From assembly GCA_013397435.1 (NCBI GenBank), contig VZRG01001716.1:65054-129053 (forward strand): a stretch of DNA of 64,000 nucleotides, written 5' to 3'. The stretch is from Erythrocercus mccallii (lineage: Eukaryota > Chordata > Aves > Passeriformes > Dicruridae). Shown here piece after piece: positions 12,351 to 27,965 of this stretch. Positions within the stretch are counted from its first letter, which is position 1. Every line of letters begins with the position of its first letter. The notes under the pieces are model-generated. The model was not told the origin of the DNA and searched no databases. It worked only from the letters and a program-made list of their open reading frames with translations. The position numbers and the translations under genes were made by a program.

Positions 12351-15300
12351 CCACCTCTGTGGATGCCTACACCTTCCACAGTATTTCATACAGAGGGGAT
12401 TTCCTACGTACAGTTACCCATTACAAAAATCTAACTGAAAAGTTACAGTTGTCGACAATGAGACAAAGGAGGACGCAAACTTCTCTTTATGTAGGGATGT
12501 ATCTGTCTTCACAGTGAAAAAAGAAAATATTATTTTCACAAGGTTTACTGCAAATTTATTACAGCAATTAAACTGTCCAGTGAATCTGTCTGTATCAACT
12601 TATTTCCAGATCCAAAACCAGATGCAAAAACCACCTTTCATTTAATTTGATTATTCTAACTTGTGTGGAGTATGTAGAAACAGATATTTTGGCAACTGGT
12701 TGCTAACGAGCCTTCCTAACTCTTTAAAGCTGTCCTTTCAATGTTTTTTCTACAGTATTTACCAGAAAAAGCTAATGATTAGAAAACAGTTATAATCCTT
12801 GCCCCTCCTGCAGCAGAAATCACTCAATCTCTCCTGCACAGAGAAGGGTTTTAGAAACAGAGCTCCCCGAGAATCCACTTTGCTGCTGGCCACGGCTTCA
12901 GTGTGTTTGTCCTGCAGCTGCACAGCAAAGAGTTAGCAAAGCATCCACACTACAACGCCCATTGCCTACTCCACCCATCGGGCCTTCTAACGTTACCGAA
13001 AATGTGCAGGATTTTTAACCCACTGTTGGCCACCGGCATTTAAATGCTCAGGAAGTATTTGAGTTTTGAATTTATGCATTTTGTAATGGATCTATGCACT
13101 CTCTATAAAGATTAATTACTAAATGGAAGTCTTACAGGGAAGATGCACAGGTTTTTATCAGTGAGTTTGCAATCCAAGAGACATTTATTTGATGTTTTAA
13201 TCTAAAACTAAAAAAACAGTACTGTATTCAGTACTGTAAGGTTTTACCTGTTCCTCTAAGCACCCACCTACCATTCTGTAGCTTTAACATTAATTTTCTG
13301 TGTTTGTGAATATTGTTTTCTACAGTGTAAACAGAAGATGAAATCTAACATGTCGCTGACTGTTGCATTTCCTCTGTGAAAGCTGATAAACAGAAATTTC
13401 TTTAAACAAAGCACATACTTAAGCTATGACCTGCACTGATGCCAAGCATCCTTGAGACTGAGAATTCAGTGTGACTCAAGAAATCCTTTCCTATGGATGT
13501 TCCCAGCCGAATTAGAAAAGGAAGAAGGGACCCATGCAAGGAAAATAAAGTTCATGAAGTCAGGGAGGGAGCCAAATGCTGCCCAGCCATCTGCAGTGGG
13601 GGCTGCAGCACTCTATTACATTTAGCTCCTCTTGAGCATCTGGTATTTGCTGCTTTGACAAACACACTGATCTGATTCAGGACAGGAATTGCTACTTTTC
13701 AAAATGCTATCATATACACAATGTCAAAAGCGGAGACTTTTCTTTTCTTAGCTTTTTCATTATGGTAAAGTTTTGTTTACATCTAAGAGATAAGAAAATT
13801 GCAGACTGAAGTCTAATTTTATGTTGACAGTATCTCTTTACATTGAGTTTAACAACAAGATAAACAGGAGAATCAGAAACTCAATCATAGCTTTTAACTT
13901 TTCATCTTATGTTTTAGTTACAAGACAAGTCTTTCTTGCAAAATGTTTAAATCATTACTCTAAGTTTATTTCTCACTTGTTAGCCAGGCAATAAAAATAA
14001 AAGGGTATTGCAAAAGTGGGAAATGAAAAAATTTAGATACATAGCACATTAGATATGCTTAGAAACATAAATTAACACATGGGATGTCTCTTGTAACAGA
14101 TGATGGATCACATAAAAGCTACTCACACCAATGAAAGTTACAGTCCATTTCCATGACTTTTATCAATAGCCTAAGATTGACTAGAAGTTATATAAAACAA
14201 ATAACAGAAGAGATATTGTACCCAGTCCTGTAGCTGATCTCATCTGCAGTGACTAATCTCACATTAATTAAACTAGAACATTCCTTATTTTCAGACTAGA
14301 GTCACTGCCATCTAATTTTACACTTATGCTTTTTACGATGCTCATGCCATCTCCAGTCTTTCCCACTTTTTAAGTGACACCATGAAGGAGAAAAAATAAC
14401 AAATTTCAGTTTAAACACAAGGGTACATCAACTCATACTTAAAGGATTTCTTTCTATGCCTGTTTCAGTGTGTTGGCCTTGCTGAGGCCCCACATTCTAG
14501 CAGTCAGTAGAACAGATGTGTTCCAGCTAAGGCACCGTATGCCAACAGTGCCTGAAAGAGTTGTTCACTCCATGGTTACCTTTCCTAACTAGAAAAGAAG
14601 GGCCTTGGTCACTTACTCAAGATTCCCAGAAGCCAGGCAGCCAAGTCAAAGCTCCTGAAGACAGATTGCAGACACAGCTGCAGCAGTCTCCAAGCCCAGG
14701 GCACAGAGTGCTTCAACCCCAGGTGTATTCTGAGGTCAAATTGGGACCGGTGTTGTCAGAATTACACCCTGTGCGTTCATTACCTGCCTGACCTTTCCCA
14801 GCTGGACCAAGGGGAGCTTAGTGAGGACATTCAGAGGGTTTTTGCTATTCCTGCTGCAAATAGCATCAAGTTTCAGAGACATGAGCCTTCTGGACTATTC
14901 TCATTCCTCTCCAGTTGGGTACACCAAGGTGACCATCAGGACAACCCACTGAGCTATTCACCATAATGTTCCACAAGAAAAGGGAACGTTGCTTTCAGTG
15001 GTGATGGCAACCACGGGCACAGACAGACAGCAAGACTTGAAATACAAACAACAATTCAGGACAAAATTCAACAACCCTACCTATGGCATGGGCAGATGCC
15101 GGTCTGTCCCCTCAGTACCAGCAGAAAAACGACATTAAGGCAAAAGAAAGCATTAGGGGAACTCTTCCAAAATGAGTGTGCTCAAATATCAGCCTCTTTC
15201 ATTTGCCATTCTCAAGAGACATGGAATGAATTCAAATATCATTCCTTTAAGGAGCTTATGGAGCACGTCTACCATACAATTCCTCAATGGAATGTTATCA

Positions 15301-18300
15301 ACAAATCAAAAAGAGTGATGCCTTTTCTCTACAGACCAGGATAAAATCACCTTCAAAGATGTACAGGGAAAACCCCAAATGTTTGGAGCAGAACACAGAA
15401 ATGATCGTGACAACTACCAGGCTGACATACTACCCAGTTTTCTGATCCCCGTCCTCATAGTTTTTGCTCCAGTACATCTGACTGCTAAGACAATAATTTG
15501 GTTGCCTCAGCTAATAGAAAATACCTTTCAAAAATTAAACCATTATTTAAAACCACTGGAGTATTTAACAGGCCAGCTCGCTTACCCAAGCTACTAAAAT
15601 AAGCAATTAACAAAATGTTTCAGCCAAAAACGTGCTATAGTTATTATGCTTCTTACTTGTGGTTAATGAAGAGAGATGGCTCGGCAGAACTCAAGTCATA
15701 TTCTGATAACTGGCAAAAATATACATTCAAATGTGTGAGTCTATGATGCAATGGGAGCAGGAAAAGGTGGGCAGGTCTGAGAAATGCAGATTCTGTCAAC
15801 CTACTGCTAAACTCAGGACTGGTAACTGTGGGAATATCTAAGGAATATTCCACACTGGCACTGTAAAAATACTTGTAAAGTTTCTTGCCCCAAGGGCTGA
15901 CAAGCCTTGTCACCAGGAATAAAAGTCTGGGGGCCATCTGGCAGTGTCCCACTAACATACACTCTCCCCTGATGTTGGAGCTAGACCTTATTTCAAAGGT
16001 TGCAAAACCATGTCATGTTAGGAAAACGATTATTTACAAACTGGTAACTGGTAAGATTTGCCTTCACACAACCTCGCTCAAAATAAGTATGAAGTGTAAA
16101 GCTGTGCAACTGCACAACAAACTGCATGGACTAGTAACAAATTAGTTCTCGGACTAGAGAGTTTAGTAGGATTTAAAGTCTATTGAAAGGACAGATTCCC
16201 CCCTCATCACTATTACTTCAGGTTTTTTCTCCCTTGTCTTCAAAATCCACAAATATCAAAGATCCTTTTCTAGACTGACCAACACTGGCAGAGAGAATCC
16301 AGCCTCACCTGTGCTAAGGACAGAGAACTCAACGCAGTAAGCCCTGCTAGATTGCTCTTTGACACCAAGGCATCGTTCTACACACGGCAACTCTGAACTG
16401 AATGAAGAACTGGGACAGATCTGGTTCCAAGGGGCTACACACAGGTTAGTGAGCCCTGAATTTTTATCAGGTTATCAGCACAGGTGCCTTAAATATGGCT
16501 GAGCAGGAGAGATGCTTTGGAATATCCTCTGATCCTGAGGACTCAGCAGCAGCAACTCCAACAGCACTTTCGTACGTTATTAGTAACTTCTACAATATAT
16601 TCTACAGCTCCATCAGTTCCCAGGTACAAGAAACATTTCTCAGATCTGTCCAGCACGCTTTAAACCAGCTCCCATAGACTGAGAGATCAGAAGGAGCAGA
16701 AATGTGACCATACCTGCTGAGACAGTTCTGTCACAGAGTTCCACAGCTCAGCACTAGAGGCACCACATCCCACCAGCAAGAGCACACAATGGAGCTTGGA
16801 AAAGCATGCAATAATCACTGTGGTATGCATGAACCCCTGAGAGGATCCAACAGTCCTGGACAATTTGGTCTGGCTCCAGGCTGTTTGCAATAATTATTAA
16901 CTAGAGCTTTGGGCAGCGTCTTGTACGTTTGTTTTTTGAACATGGCAACTGAAGTCAGTTCTTCTTTAATTTACATGGGACTCGCTACTCTAACCAGGTG
17001 GTTGTGATTTGCAGGGTTTTCACAACACTTGCTCTTCTTGCTGCTTTTTTCTTCTAAGCTTAACGTTCATACCATGTTTTTGTTCAAGGGTTTTTTTGTT
17101 TTGTTTCCAGATTTAAGTTTAAAAGCATGAAATAACCTACCCCCTGTTTTTTGCCTGGTTTCTAATTAATGCCATTAAATATCACCACCCAAAAAAGACA
17201 CAAGGTGATCTGAATCTTTGTCAAAATTGACTAAGAGGTGCAATAATCGCGAAGGTAAGTGAAAAATTTACATGACTAATCTCTCCATCAAGACATATTT
17301 TGTTAGTAAATAAATTCAGAAAAGAGCCTTAAAGATCTTCTGATGTTCACTGGTCTCGGAAAATAATAGATTTGAAGTTCTCTGGTTGAATCCATGATAT
17401 AGGGGGAGGAGCATGCAACAGATATCCCTTGTGAATAGTGAGGTGGGAAGTGGTTTTATGTTTTATTAAATTAAACAGCTGTGGGAAGCACAAAGGACTG
17501 GAAAACAACAAACTGGAAAGAAAGCACAGTACCTGTGTGTCATCACAGAAGACATCACCATTTAAATGCACATATTTGTAATGCAACCATAAAACCTGGC
17601 CAATTTCATCTTTGGGGGCTTTCTCTGCTAGGTTTTAATAGATTTTTCTAAATATCTCCTGCTTTCGTTACTCAAAACAGTGGAAAAAAGCTTGGAATAG
17701 AAGATATAAAAAGGAGAGCAAAATGAGTTTAGATAAAGCATTAACTGCATTGTGAGCATAAGCGTAATTCAAAAAACCAGTTATATAGAGAGACAGCTTA
17801 ACTCCAGCATTTAAAGAAAAAAGAATGAACACAAGTTGGGGATTCCCCCCTCCCTTGCCTTCATTGAACAGAATTCAGCAGTTGAGCTTTCTGGGCTCCA
17901 GGAAGGCTACACTGAGTAAACTCAGCCAACCACAAGGTTGAAATTGTAGCACATGTACCATAAAAATTTAGTAATGCTTTTAAACTACTTCTCACCTCAC
18001 TGGTTTGATGGTGGTGTGGTACTGTTATACAATATGTGCTGTTGCCAGGGCAACTCCATCTCACCTCGACAGCTGCTGCAGCTTCAGCGAAGCAACACCA
18101 CGAGCTGTGGCAACTCTGAAATTTACTTGTTTTCTAAAGAGTCTTTCCAACTACGAAGCATTTTCAGATGAACCTCTGGAGCTATTTATCCAAAGACTAT
18201 GGCTATTTTTCAAAAATATCTATCAGTGTATTCTAGTGGAAACACTGTGACACTAAGTTCAAAAACAGACTCACATATTCTATTAAATCATATTTGTGCC

Positions 18301-21300
18301 AGGCACTTTTATACCTGGTGTAGAAACAGTATCGTGCCTCTGTGCTTGCTCAGTGTAAGTGCAAGGATTTTACATCCCTGGCAACACTACGAGCCTGCTT
18401 GGACAGTTCAGCATGTCCTTTTCCATTAGAGGAGGGAAAAAAGTCTAACTTCTTGAAGCACAGAAGTTCTAACCTATCTAAGCCTAAGTTCTAACCCATC
18501 CCTTCAATAGGAGCCAAGTTGTGATAGTGCTTCAACCCTGTTTTAAGCAGAGCTAAAATAAAGGGTGAAGTCCAAAACACGACTTTTGTGAAAAGAAATC
18601 GGCACAGAGTCCTTCTGTGATAAAGGCTTTAGTGGAGGGAGGTGGCTACAGTCTCGTGGTCCAAACCCCAAAGAATTCTTTTATTTTCATGTCCTTGGCT
18701 TCGGGGACAGTGCTGTGTGAGCAAGGACTAGAAAAAGAATCAGAACATTACAAGCCTTCCCCGCAGTAAGTATTGATTGCAGCTTTTAAGAAGATTCAGT
18801 GCTATTTCTTTCTTTTTTCTCAACCTACTTGGGTACAGAACCAAAGTAAACATAAGACAGTAGAGCAAGCCGGTGCGGGTGTTTTGCGAAACTCAGCCAA
18901 AGTTTCTGCTACTTTAATTTGGGGAGAAAAATAAGTGTTACAAAATGTCTAGGGAAAGTTTGTGCTGAGAAAGCACACAAGTGTTTAAAGGTGAGCGACA
19001 CGATTTATTGAAGAGGAAGAATAGAAAAAATGCATCAAAAGAATTAGGGAAATGCCAGATTTATCTATTTGTTTCTAAATCAACAAAGCAGTAAAGCAAA
19101 AGTTTACTTTTTTCTAGTCTAGGCTTTTTTCCTTCCTTTCCCTTCCCCTTTTCTTGCCTTCCCTTGCCTGTTGTAAGAGCAAACAGCGGTGGCAGAGGAA
19201 CAATGCTGGCCCTGCCTGCGTGTTCTGTGAGTCCTGAGCCTGACATTTAACCAGTTCTGGGTAACAGCATGTTTACCACCTTCCTTTCCACTCCAATTTT
19301 CAGATACAACACAAGGAAGGGCCACTTCCTTTTTTTTTTTTCCCTTTCTGTTTAGTAAATTCTCTCTATATAAAAACTTTCAAGTGTCTCTCTGCCTCTT
19401 ACCCAACTTTCACCACAAAAATATCCTGATACAGAACTTACAAATGCCTGGTAGTGCTCATAAAATTTTCAATGCATAACACACAAACACACAAATATGC
19501 AATCCTTGTGATTCTCCTCTATTATTCTGCAGCTCAAATCCGTGAGGCAAAAGCTCCAGCTGTAACACTGAAACTGCAAAGAATCTGCTAAATTCTCTGA
19601 TACTTAAAGAGTTGGAAAAAAACCAAAACAAAACCAAAAAACCAATGAGCAAAGAATGTACCTAATTACCACTAATCCTGCCTATTAGATTTCATTCAGA
19701 CACCACAACTTCTTTCAAATAACCCCAGTTTATTTTTGAAAAAAATTCCTTTCTTCAGGCAGGATATGGGGGAGGAGTCAATCAGTGATGTTTTACACAT
19801 GCACATCTGGATACAGTCCAATTATTCCCCTTATACATTCCTCCAGTTGTTTTCATTTTGCTCCATGCTCTGGCATTCATAAATTTGTGAGATTAATTGT
19901 GTGTGAGCGTCTGCAGCCTTGGATCTGGGCACGGGTTTAGCTGCAACACAGCTAGAAGTCAACATTAAAGAGAGCTCCAGTTCAGAAAACACAATTTACA
20001 TTTATACATCTTTGGTACGGTAAGGATTGAAGCAGCCACCATCCTTACCACATGTGCCAAATTGGTAAGATTAATTCAATATCAACTACATTTTATTACT
20101 GTAGTTAGTGTGAACCTCATGAATACTTAGTTACTTAGTGTTAACTACAAAAGAAGGATTTTTTAAAAATTTTTTAGGATTTGTTTGGTTGGGGTTTTTT
20201 TGGATAGTTTTTAGTTTTTCTTGGTGTGATTTCATTTGCCTTTACAAATCATACAGCCATTTCAAGGACAGAAGCATTTTAAACCTGGGGTCCAGCTAAC
20301 CCAGTGGATTATGCCACTCTGGCCACCACCAGGGTCTAGAGAGCTGGAAATCCAGAAACCTGGGAAATGCCCCTGTCAGAGACATTCCTGTGGGCAGCTG
20401 CCACTCCTTGCTGCTGTAACTTGCTATTTACAATCTCCAGCAAAGGCAGACACAGAGATTGTGACCGAGCTTCTGCAATGCTCTGGCTATTCCAGGCTGC
20501 TGGAACAGCCCCCTTTGGGGCCAAAAACAAGTGAGCTCAAACCAATCACGAGCACAGGGAAAGCAAGGGGGCTAAACCCTGCTTCTCCTCTCCTGGGGCC
20601 AAGCCTTCCATTTACTGATGTTTTGTATTTTATGTGCAATTTACTAACCAAAACCAGCTGTTTCCTCAAGTTCTCTGCAATTTATTGTTTTGCAAAATCA
20701 GTTTCACATTACACTTCTGATCAGTGCAGTTCCACATGAGAGCTACACAACTGAGGTGAGGTATTAAAAAGCCAGGGGTCTTGGTCTTGGAAGACCAAGA
20801 ATCTGCTCACTTGACTGTGACCCAAAGCTTTGTGACACAAATACAGTGCTGCATACACAAATCCCACTTGGGCTCCAAGAGCTCAGGCAATTCCAGGCTG
20901 TGATGTAGCAGTCAAGGCAGGGTTACAAGGGAGACAAACTGTGCCCAGCTCCTGAAGCTTACCCAGAAGCAGTTCATTGCTGGCAGGAATAGCTGCACAG
21001 CCACAGGTTGTTTTGGTTTGGCTGGTTTTGTGCAAGGAGGCTGTTATATTTTTGAACAATTATCCATCAGATTTGATGGGATTTTTACAGAAAATAAATT
21101 GAACCTTCTTACAACCACCTAGTCTTTTCCAAAAATCTTGATGAACCGTGCAAGAGTCAATCTGGTTATAACACCATTTCAAATTCAGCAGATGATACTA
21201 ATATAAAATTAACTCCCTCACATTTCCCATTGTTAATCCATCTTCTGGATTAGTCTTTGAAGATCTCTCAGATCTGTAGCTCTTGATAAGACACAGCAGA

Positions 21301-24300
21301 GGAAAAAAAACAAACCCAAAACAACTCCTCAAGCCAGGAGATTTTACAAAATTTTTTCTCCAACCCATGAAATTGTTCTTCGCTTTTCTTCATGCAGAAG
21401 GAAAATACCTTGCATTGGGCATTGATCACAATACCTGAATCTGACAATAAATTGCCACTGAACTGAGACAAGTTTCTCATCCTGCCAGCTACCACTGCTA
21501 ATCCCTACAACTCCTCTAGCAGTGCTGGAGGGTGAAGGTCTAAAAGGCAGAGAGAGTGGTTACAGTAAGTTTCCTACTGGGGCAAACACAGCTGATCTCC
21601 CCAGCACTGCTATGCTCCCACAGCTTGCACTATGACACTGAGAACTGGACCAACTGTGAAGCTCAGCCCTTCACTCTGAACCTCCATCCGTAGAGTTGCA
21701 TCCAACCTCAAGATCTGAAAAAACTCTTTTAGTCTTCCTTCCTTCTTAAAGTTGGGAAATCATACCCCAAACCAACCAGTGTTACAACTTGAATGAAATT
21801 CTTTCAACCAAGTACCTGAGAGGCAGGGAATGTCAGATTTATGGCTGCACACGGAACCTCCATTCCGCTCCATATGTGTAGGCATTGTGATTAAGTATCT
21901 GATTCCGTGATTGTGCACTGCTTTTCTCCAGGACTCCTGCCTCATTCACTGTGCAGAAAGCACATACAAGAGGAGAGAATTACATTTGTACAAACAACCA
22001 TAAATCTACTATTTCCTAGCTTCTGAGTACTTGACTTTGCAAACAATGTTCCTTTCATGTAGATTTCTGGTTGTAATACTTGTACAGCATACACCTAACA
22101 ACATTGCAAGAACCTGACTGACAGTCTTGTCTAAGAGTACAGAATCAATTTTTGAAACTTACTCATTTTATGCATTTGCAAAAACTCTCATTTCATGGTT
22201 GCACTATCATGCTTATAAAAGTCATATTTTCCACACAATAGAGGCAGTGTAAAAATTAAAACAAGCTGCAGACTGATTGACCAAGTTGTCTAATTATTCT
22301 CTTTCTTCCTAACAATGAACTGTACTCTCTGAGCTCCAAGTAAACAATTAAGAAGGGTGGGGGTGGAAGTTGGAGGGCAACCTATAGTAAATATCATTTT
22401 AATTGCACTCTTACAAAAAAATACAAGGAAAATAGTAACACATAAAATAAGCCCCATTTTCCCTTTAAAGTTACCAGAGACCTTGGAGCTGTTTTAGTAA
22501 AGCAGAAGCTCTGAGCTGCAGGCGAGGGCACAAATCTTACCCAGCACAACTTGAAAGAAAAACAGAAAGTAGCTCGTACAAATGTCTGGAATCATGTCTT
22601 CCAAGGCAAGTAGCCTTCCAAGTATAAAGTAGCCTTTATACCCAAGTTAGACTATCAGAGCATCAACTGCTACGATGGAAGAGACCCAGTGCACACTGCA
22701 GTTGCTGGCTCAGCAGGTGGCACTGGATAAATACACACATGATACTTCTACTCCATAGCTCCCAAGCAGATGTCCAAAAGCACTGCTTATTAAGCTTGTT
22801 CTGTCTCAAAAAAACAACCATAAAAATAGTATTGAAGGGTCCCATATAACTGGTTTTACTTTGAGAGCTCATGGAGGAAAACCATGCCAACTCAGCCAGG
22901 GATCTCTGCCACACTCCTGAAATCACATACATCCTGCAGTTTCTGGTACTTGGCTAAATCTGGCTCACTCACCTCTTTTAACCACTGGGGTATTTTTTTC
23001 TGGGCAGAAGCAAACAGAACTTTGCAAACTAATGTTTGTGCTTTACTCCCTCACAGTTGTGTGAGCAAGTAAGGCAGTGAGCATCAGAACAGAGTGAAAT
23101 TAAAATCTAGTCCCCAAATAGTAATCGGTAAGAAGATTACAAGTAGAAGTGTGATATCTCCCTGAGTATCCCTCCCCTTTTCTGGTTGCTTTCCATGTTG
23201 TCCAAGGCTTGAAAGAATTCCTAAACTTTCCCTTTGACAATGGGAAGAAACTGGCACAAAGTTCTGAAGGAAATATCCTTAGCAAATTCAAGATTTTCAC
23301 TAGACAGAGTAAACACCTCACCTAAATTGGGTTTCTCATTTCTATTGGAAACAGGTAAGCAGGTCTCCAATTTTGCCATTCATTCAGGAATTTTCATAGC
23401 ATGGCTTACAGTGAGTCTTAATGGAGATGGAAAGCAGATTTCAGCCTTTTCCAGTGAAATGTGACTTTATTAACAAAAGCCGTATGGAAGCAAGGAGAGG
23501 TTTCTGTTAATGTACGTAACCATGCTTTAGCACTGCCCTCAATACATAGCATCTACACTGAAAGGCACAAACAGGCTCATTCGTTTTCAGGAGTTATAAG
23601 AGATAATTACAGGACAGCAAAGCAGGATTTTTCCCCATGTGCACACTAGAGAAACAACTTCGTTTCAAAATTAATGTTGTTAAGAACACTATTAGCAAAC
23701 CACTGTGAATAGCAAGTAATGAATATACAGGAAGAGCCTCTAGGACTAACCCTTCATTGCCTAGTGGGAGTGTTCAATGTCCTTCACCTGCTCAAACCAA
23801 GTCCAGGTAAACATATTCAAGTACAATAGACACAAAGTGCCAAATGTAGTGATCTGTGTTTCCACACAGCAGAAGACAGAACTAACATTCCTTCCTAAGC
23901 AGCTACCCAGCTGTGACTGAAGGGTTAACTAAATACCACTGCCTTCATTTCTTAACCAGCGAACAAAGTCTTCAAGCACACCTACACCAACCTTTGGATG
24001 CTCTTTCGGCATCTGACACCTGCATTTGCACCGCAAACCCTTGGAGTACTTAGCTGCTGTTGCCAAGATGAATTTTTATCATTAAACTTACAACCATCAT
24101 ATGAAGATTTCTGGGAGGCTGCCAATACTATTGAGGCTCCTTATGGATTTTCTAACAACATATGCTAAGGCTTGTAGTGCCACCTGTTCATGAGACTGCT
24201 CCCTTCCCAAGCTCATTGTCCTCCCCACTTCTCCATTCTTTTACCTGATAGCATTTGCTCAACATCTTTCCTGCTGTTTTTCCTTTACTGACATAGGCTT

Positions 24301-27300
24301 CACTTTCCCTTTCTCCATAAATACATCCCAAGGTCCACAGAAAAAAGAACCTGGAGATTTAGCAAATCTTAACAAGATGAGGCTACTTCTAAAACATTTA
24401 CTCCCACAAGCCATACTGAGCAATTTAGTTGCCTCAGATCAGGTATATCACTATCATTGCAAACCAAGTCAATAATTATGTTGGGGAAGGTAATTAGGGG
24501 TAAACAAATGAAACACAGTTATGATTCACCTATGCAAAAGAATTAAGATCAATCCCACCAAAAATATTTAACACAGACTCAGTCAGATAAGCATGTTCTA
24601 AAATACAAGAGAACAAAATTCACTGATAGTAGCAAAGCTACATTAAAAGAACGAATCAGCAAGACCTTCATAAATGTAAGCATTTATGAATAATGTGTAA
24701 AATATCAGATTCTGCATAGACAACTATGAATTGGGTACACATTTAATAGTTCTCCCTGATGTTACTTTCTGATACTGAAAAGTAAGGCCTCATTTCTGAC
24801 TTTCTGGCTCTTGAGAATGTTTTTCTTTAATTATATGCACATACCCTATGTAAAAGGAATTTACCATTGGTTTTTTAGCCTTTAACAGACATATTTAGTA
24901 ATTACTTTAAAATATTGACATTTATGATCAGTAGTGAAGTTAAATATAACCTTTATGCAAAATTCTGTGGGAGATTTAGACTGCAGCAGGTGAATAACGC
25001 AGGCATGATTTCCATAGGTTCCCCTCCAGAGGATGTTCTTTCCAAACTCAACTCCATGTGGTATAGAAAGGTCTCAGATTATGAAAGATTGGCCACAATC
25101 TAACAGTTTTTCCTTCTATATGACCAGATTAGTGCAAAGCAACAAAACAACAGAAGAATAAAAGGAAAAATAAAAACCAGATGTCCGTCAGAATATTCAG
25201 GTATTAATGGCTAAAAGGTTAAGTGGGACTAGACTGGTTCTGGGGAGCAAAGGGACTGGGTGCAGAAAGAATTGCAGTACTAAATCTTCCCGAAGGCAAT
25301 TCTTTAGAGTGGAAGAGAGAAAGTCACCGGGGGAATGAATTACAGGTCCCCTAAGTCAGAGATCGATAAATGGTGATGGTACCAGTTCAGGACACTGAAA
25401 GATAACACGTGGTTTTGAAAACAGAGATGGAAAAATACAGCCTTCAGGCCACATGGCAAAGGAGAACCCACTCAAGGTCCAAACTGAATTGAAGTTCAAT
25501 GTAGTCTTAGGCAAATTTAACAGGTGTTAAGGATCCAGAAGCACAAACTGACAGATAATGTTCTAGTCATGCTGGATCCAAACAAACCAATCTCTGTAAA
25601 CCTCTTGTCCTGAGACAAAGGCAATAATTATAATAAAGACTTTTTTCACCTCTAGCTGCTCAAACGCAGGACTTCTGGGAGTTATCATAAAGTTATCATG
25701 CGGAGATTCTGTGGGACAGAATTCAATCCTATAAAACATACCTTTACACAAAAACCACCTCCCAATGCATAATTCCCTAGTGTCTCTTGCCTAACTTCAA
25801 ACATTCTCTACTACCTGTTTTTTGCTATTTTATCACAGCCTCAAACAAACACTTTGCATCGCATTTCAACAAGTTCTTCTGAAGGCTTTACAGAAAAGAG
25901 AAAGAACTCAAAGTAGAAATAATTTGCTCAAGGTCATATAAGTTTATGACAAAGGCAAGAGCAAAAATCTTGATTCAGTCTTCACTCCAATCATACTGCT
26001 TATTGTCAACGTGTTATCAATAAATATATTTAATTCTTCAGAATGTTTCCAGCACTGATGTGCTATGGAGCTTCCTTGCCTTCTCTCTTCCCTGAGTTAA
26101 TGCTTTTTTAGCATACCCTCCTGTGGATGGAATCATTATCATTGTGTCTCTAAGTCTCCAAGACTGCCATGAAAAAGGACCAACTTGTTAAAAAACAAAC
26201 AAACCAATCAACCCAAAACCTCGCTGGTTTCTTCATTATACAAAGCACTGTGCACATACACAGGTGTAGCCTCAGCTCAGGAGCAGGGGTTTGTGCAGAC
26301 CTCACACAGGCCTCTCTTTGGAGTATCATCTGCAATTTCTTCATTGATTTTTGCAGCTTGCTGTAAGAACAGGTTGGTTTGGAGGGGCTGTGTGGTGGCT
26401 GGGAGCAGAGTGGCACTGTAGTTAACAAACAGACTGAGTAATCCAATCACATCCAATGGCTGCTGTGGTAATCCCTTTCCAAGTAATTAAATATTGCCCT
26501 TATGCTCTACTATCTCTCTGCCTCCTGTCACTAATCACCTCATTTCAACTCCTATGTTATGATTCTATTCCAATTGCAAGAGATGTGCAGTTTTTAGAAA
26601 AAGAAAGCTGCTGGTGTAATAAACAGACAATGAACTGTGGCCATGAAGAGAAACAGTCTCATTACATGGAGATTTATGCAAACTTGCCCTCTTACACAGC
26701 AAATTTTCTGTCAGCCCTTCTATGAATGAACAAAACACTAACATCTCTGGAACTGAATGCACAGTATATTTAAACATAACTGAGACTCCAAAATAGCAGC
26801 ATATTGACTTTACATGCCTCGTGGATCTTCAAAGTCAAAAAGGGAATGACACCACCAACATTTTTTTTAAGTGCCCATGATTGTTTTTCCTAGTCAAGGC
26901 AACAGTCTGTCAATACCTCAGAGTATGCCAAATATGAACTTTAAAAACAGGAGCTTGAATTATGAATGAAAGCTAAAAAAACACCACAAATATTTCTCAA
27001 CAGGTGGAACGCATACAAATAAAATTTCAGATCGTTCAAATACATTCAAACAGCTAAATTTTCCATGTAAGAACAAGTTTCTCCCTAGCTAGCTGGACAA
27101 CTTCAGACTAAAGACAGCATTTTGATTTATCCAACCTGAAAAACAAAATATTTCCTATCACTCCAAAATTAAGGGACCCAATAGAAACTAAAAACCAAAT
27201 GAGATTCTGTGAAACAATGTTCAAGCCAAAGATGAATAGTAAATATTTTTATTATAGCAGTATCTAAATGCTGCAACTTAGGGTCACATCTTTATATGGA

Positions 27301-27708
27301 GATCTGGATGCAAACAGAGGCAATCAATATTTTTAAGTGCTTACAGTTTAAAGATACAAGCAGAAAACATTAAATGGGAATTAACTAAACCAGGCAAACA
27401 TATTTTATAAGGATTAATATAATTTCGTTACAGTTCTTTGGGATTTTGATGAGTGAGATGTGTTTACATATTATACTGTAGTAATCAAAATAAGATCTTA
27501 CATGCTTTGTCAGTAAGACACAAAGATACAATGATTACATCTCCTGTCCACTTGGCACTTCACAATTACATAAATTAAAGTATCCTTTTTTCCCCCCTCA
27601 CAAGCTTTTGACCACACCAATGCCAAATCACTCTGTAGCTTCTCTCACAGGAATCTCAGTGCATTTTTAAAAAAGAGCCAATATAGGAATCAGGTATATA
27701 TAATTAAC
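12351..27708. other. DNM3 intron, no gene seen
   Basis: Fifteen kilobases of AT-rich intron without a recognised exon, RNA gene or clear transposon. Minor items are a pyrimidine-rich tract at about 19110-19170 and a 9-base inverted repeat with a 2-base loop at 20780-20799. The longest frame (20236-20739, 167 codons) has no recognisable domain. Confidence 0.75.
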
Positions 27709-27965
27709 AGGAGAAGGAGAAGNNNNNNNNNNNNNNNNNNNNNNNNNNNNNNNNNNNNNNNNNNNNNNNNNNNNNNNNNNNNNNNNNNNNNNNNNNNNNN
27801 NNNNNNNNNNNNNNNNNNNNNNNNNNNNNNNNNNNNNNNNNNNNNNNNNNNNNNNNNNNNNNNNNNNNNNNNNNNNNNNNNNNNNNNNNNNNNNNNNNAG
27901 GAGAAGGAGAAGGAGAAGGAGAAGGAGAAGGAGAAGGAGAAGGAGAAGGAGAAGGAGGAGAAGGA
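27709..27965. repeat. (GGAGAA)n polypurine microsatellite enclosing an assembly gap
   Basis: Hexanucleotide GGAGAA units flank an unresolved run of N at 27723-27898. About 14 bases remain on the left and 66 on the right, ending aaggaggagaagga. The gap very likely exists because the assembler could not cross the array, so its true length is unknown. Poly-Leu and poly-Ser frames on the minus strand are artefacts of the repeat. Confidence 0.97.

Noticed and set aside
20236..20739. The longest open frame of the window (167 codons, +)
   Set aside because: No recognisable domain, no splice or promoter context, and ordinary intronic composition. Length alone is expected by chance in 64 kb.
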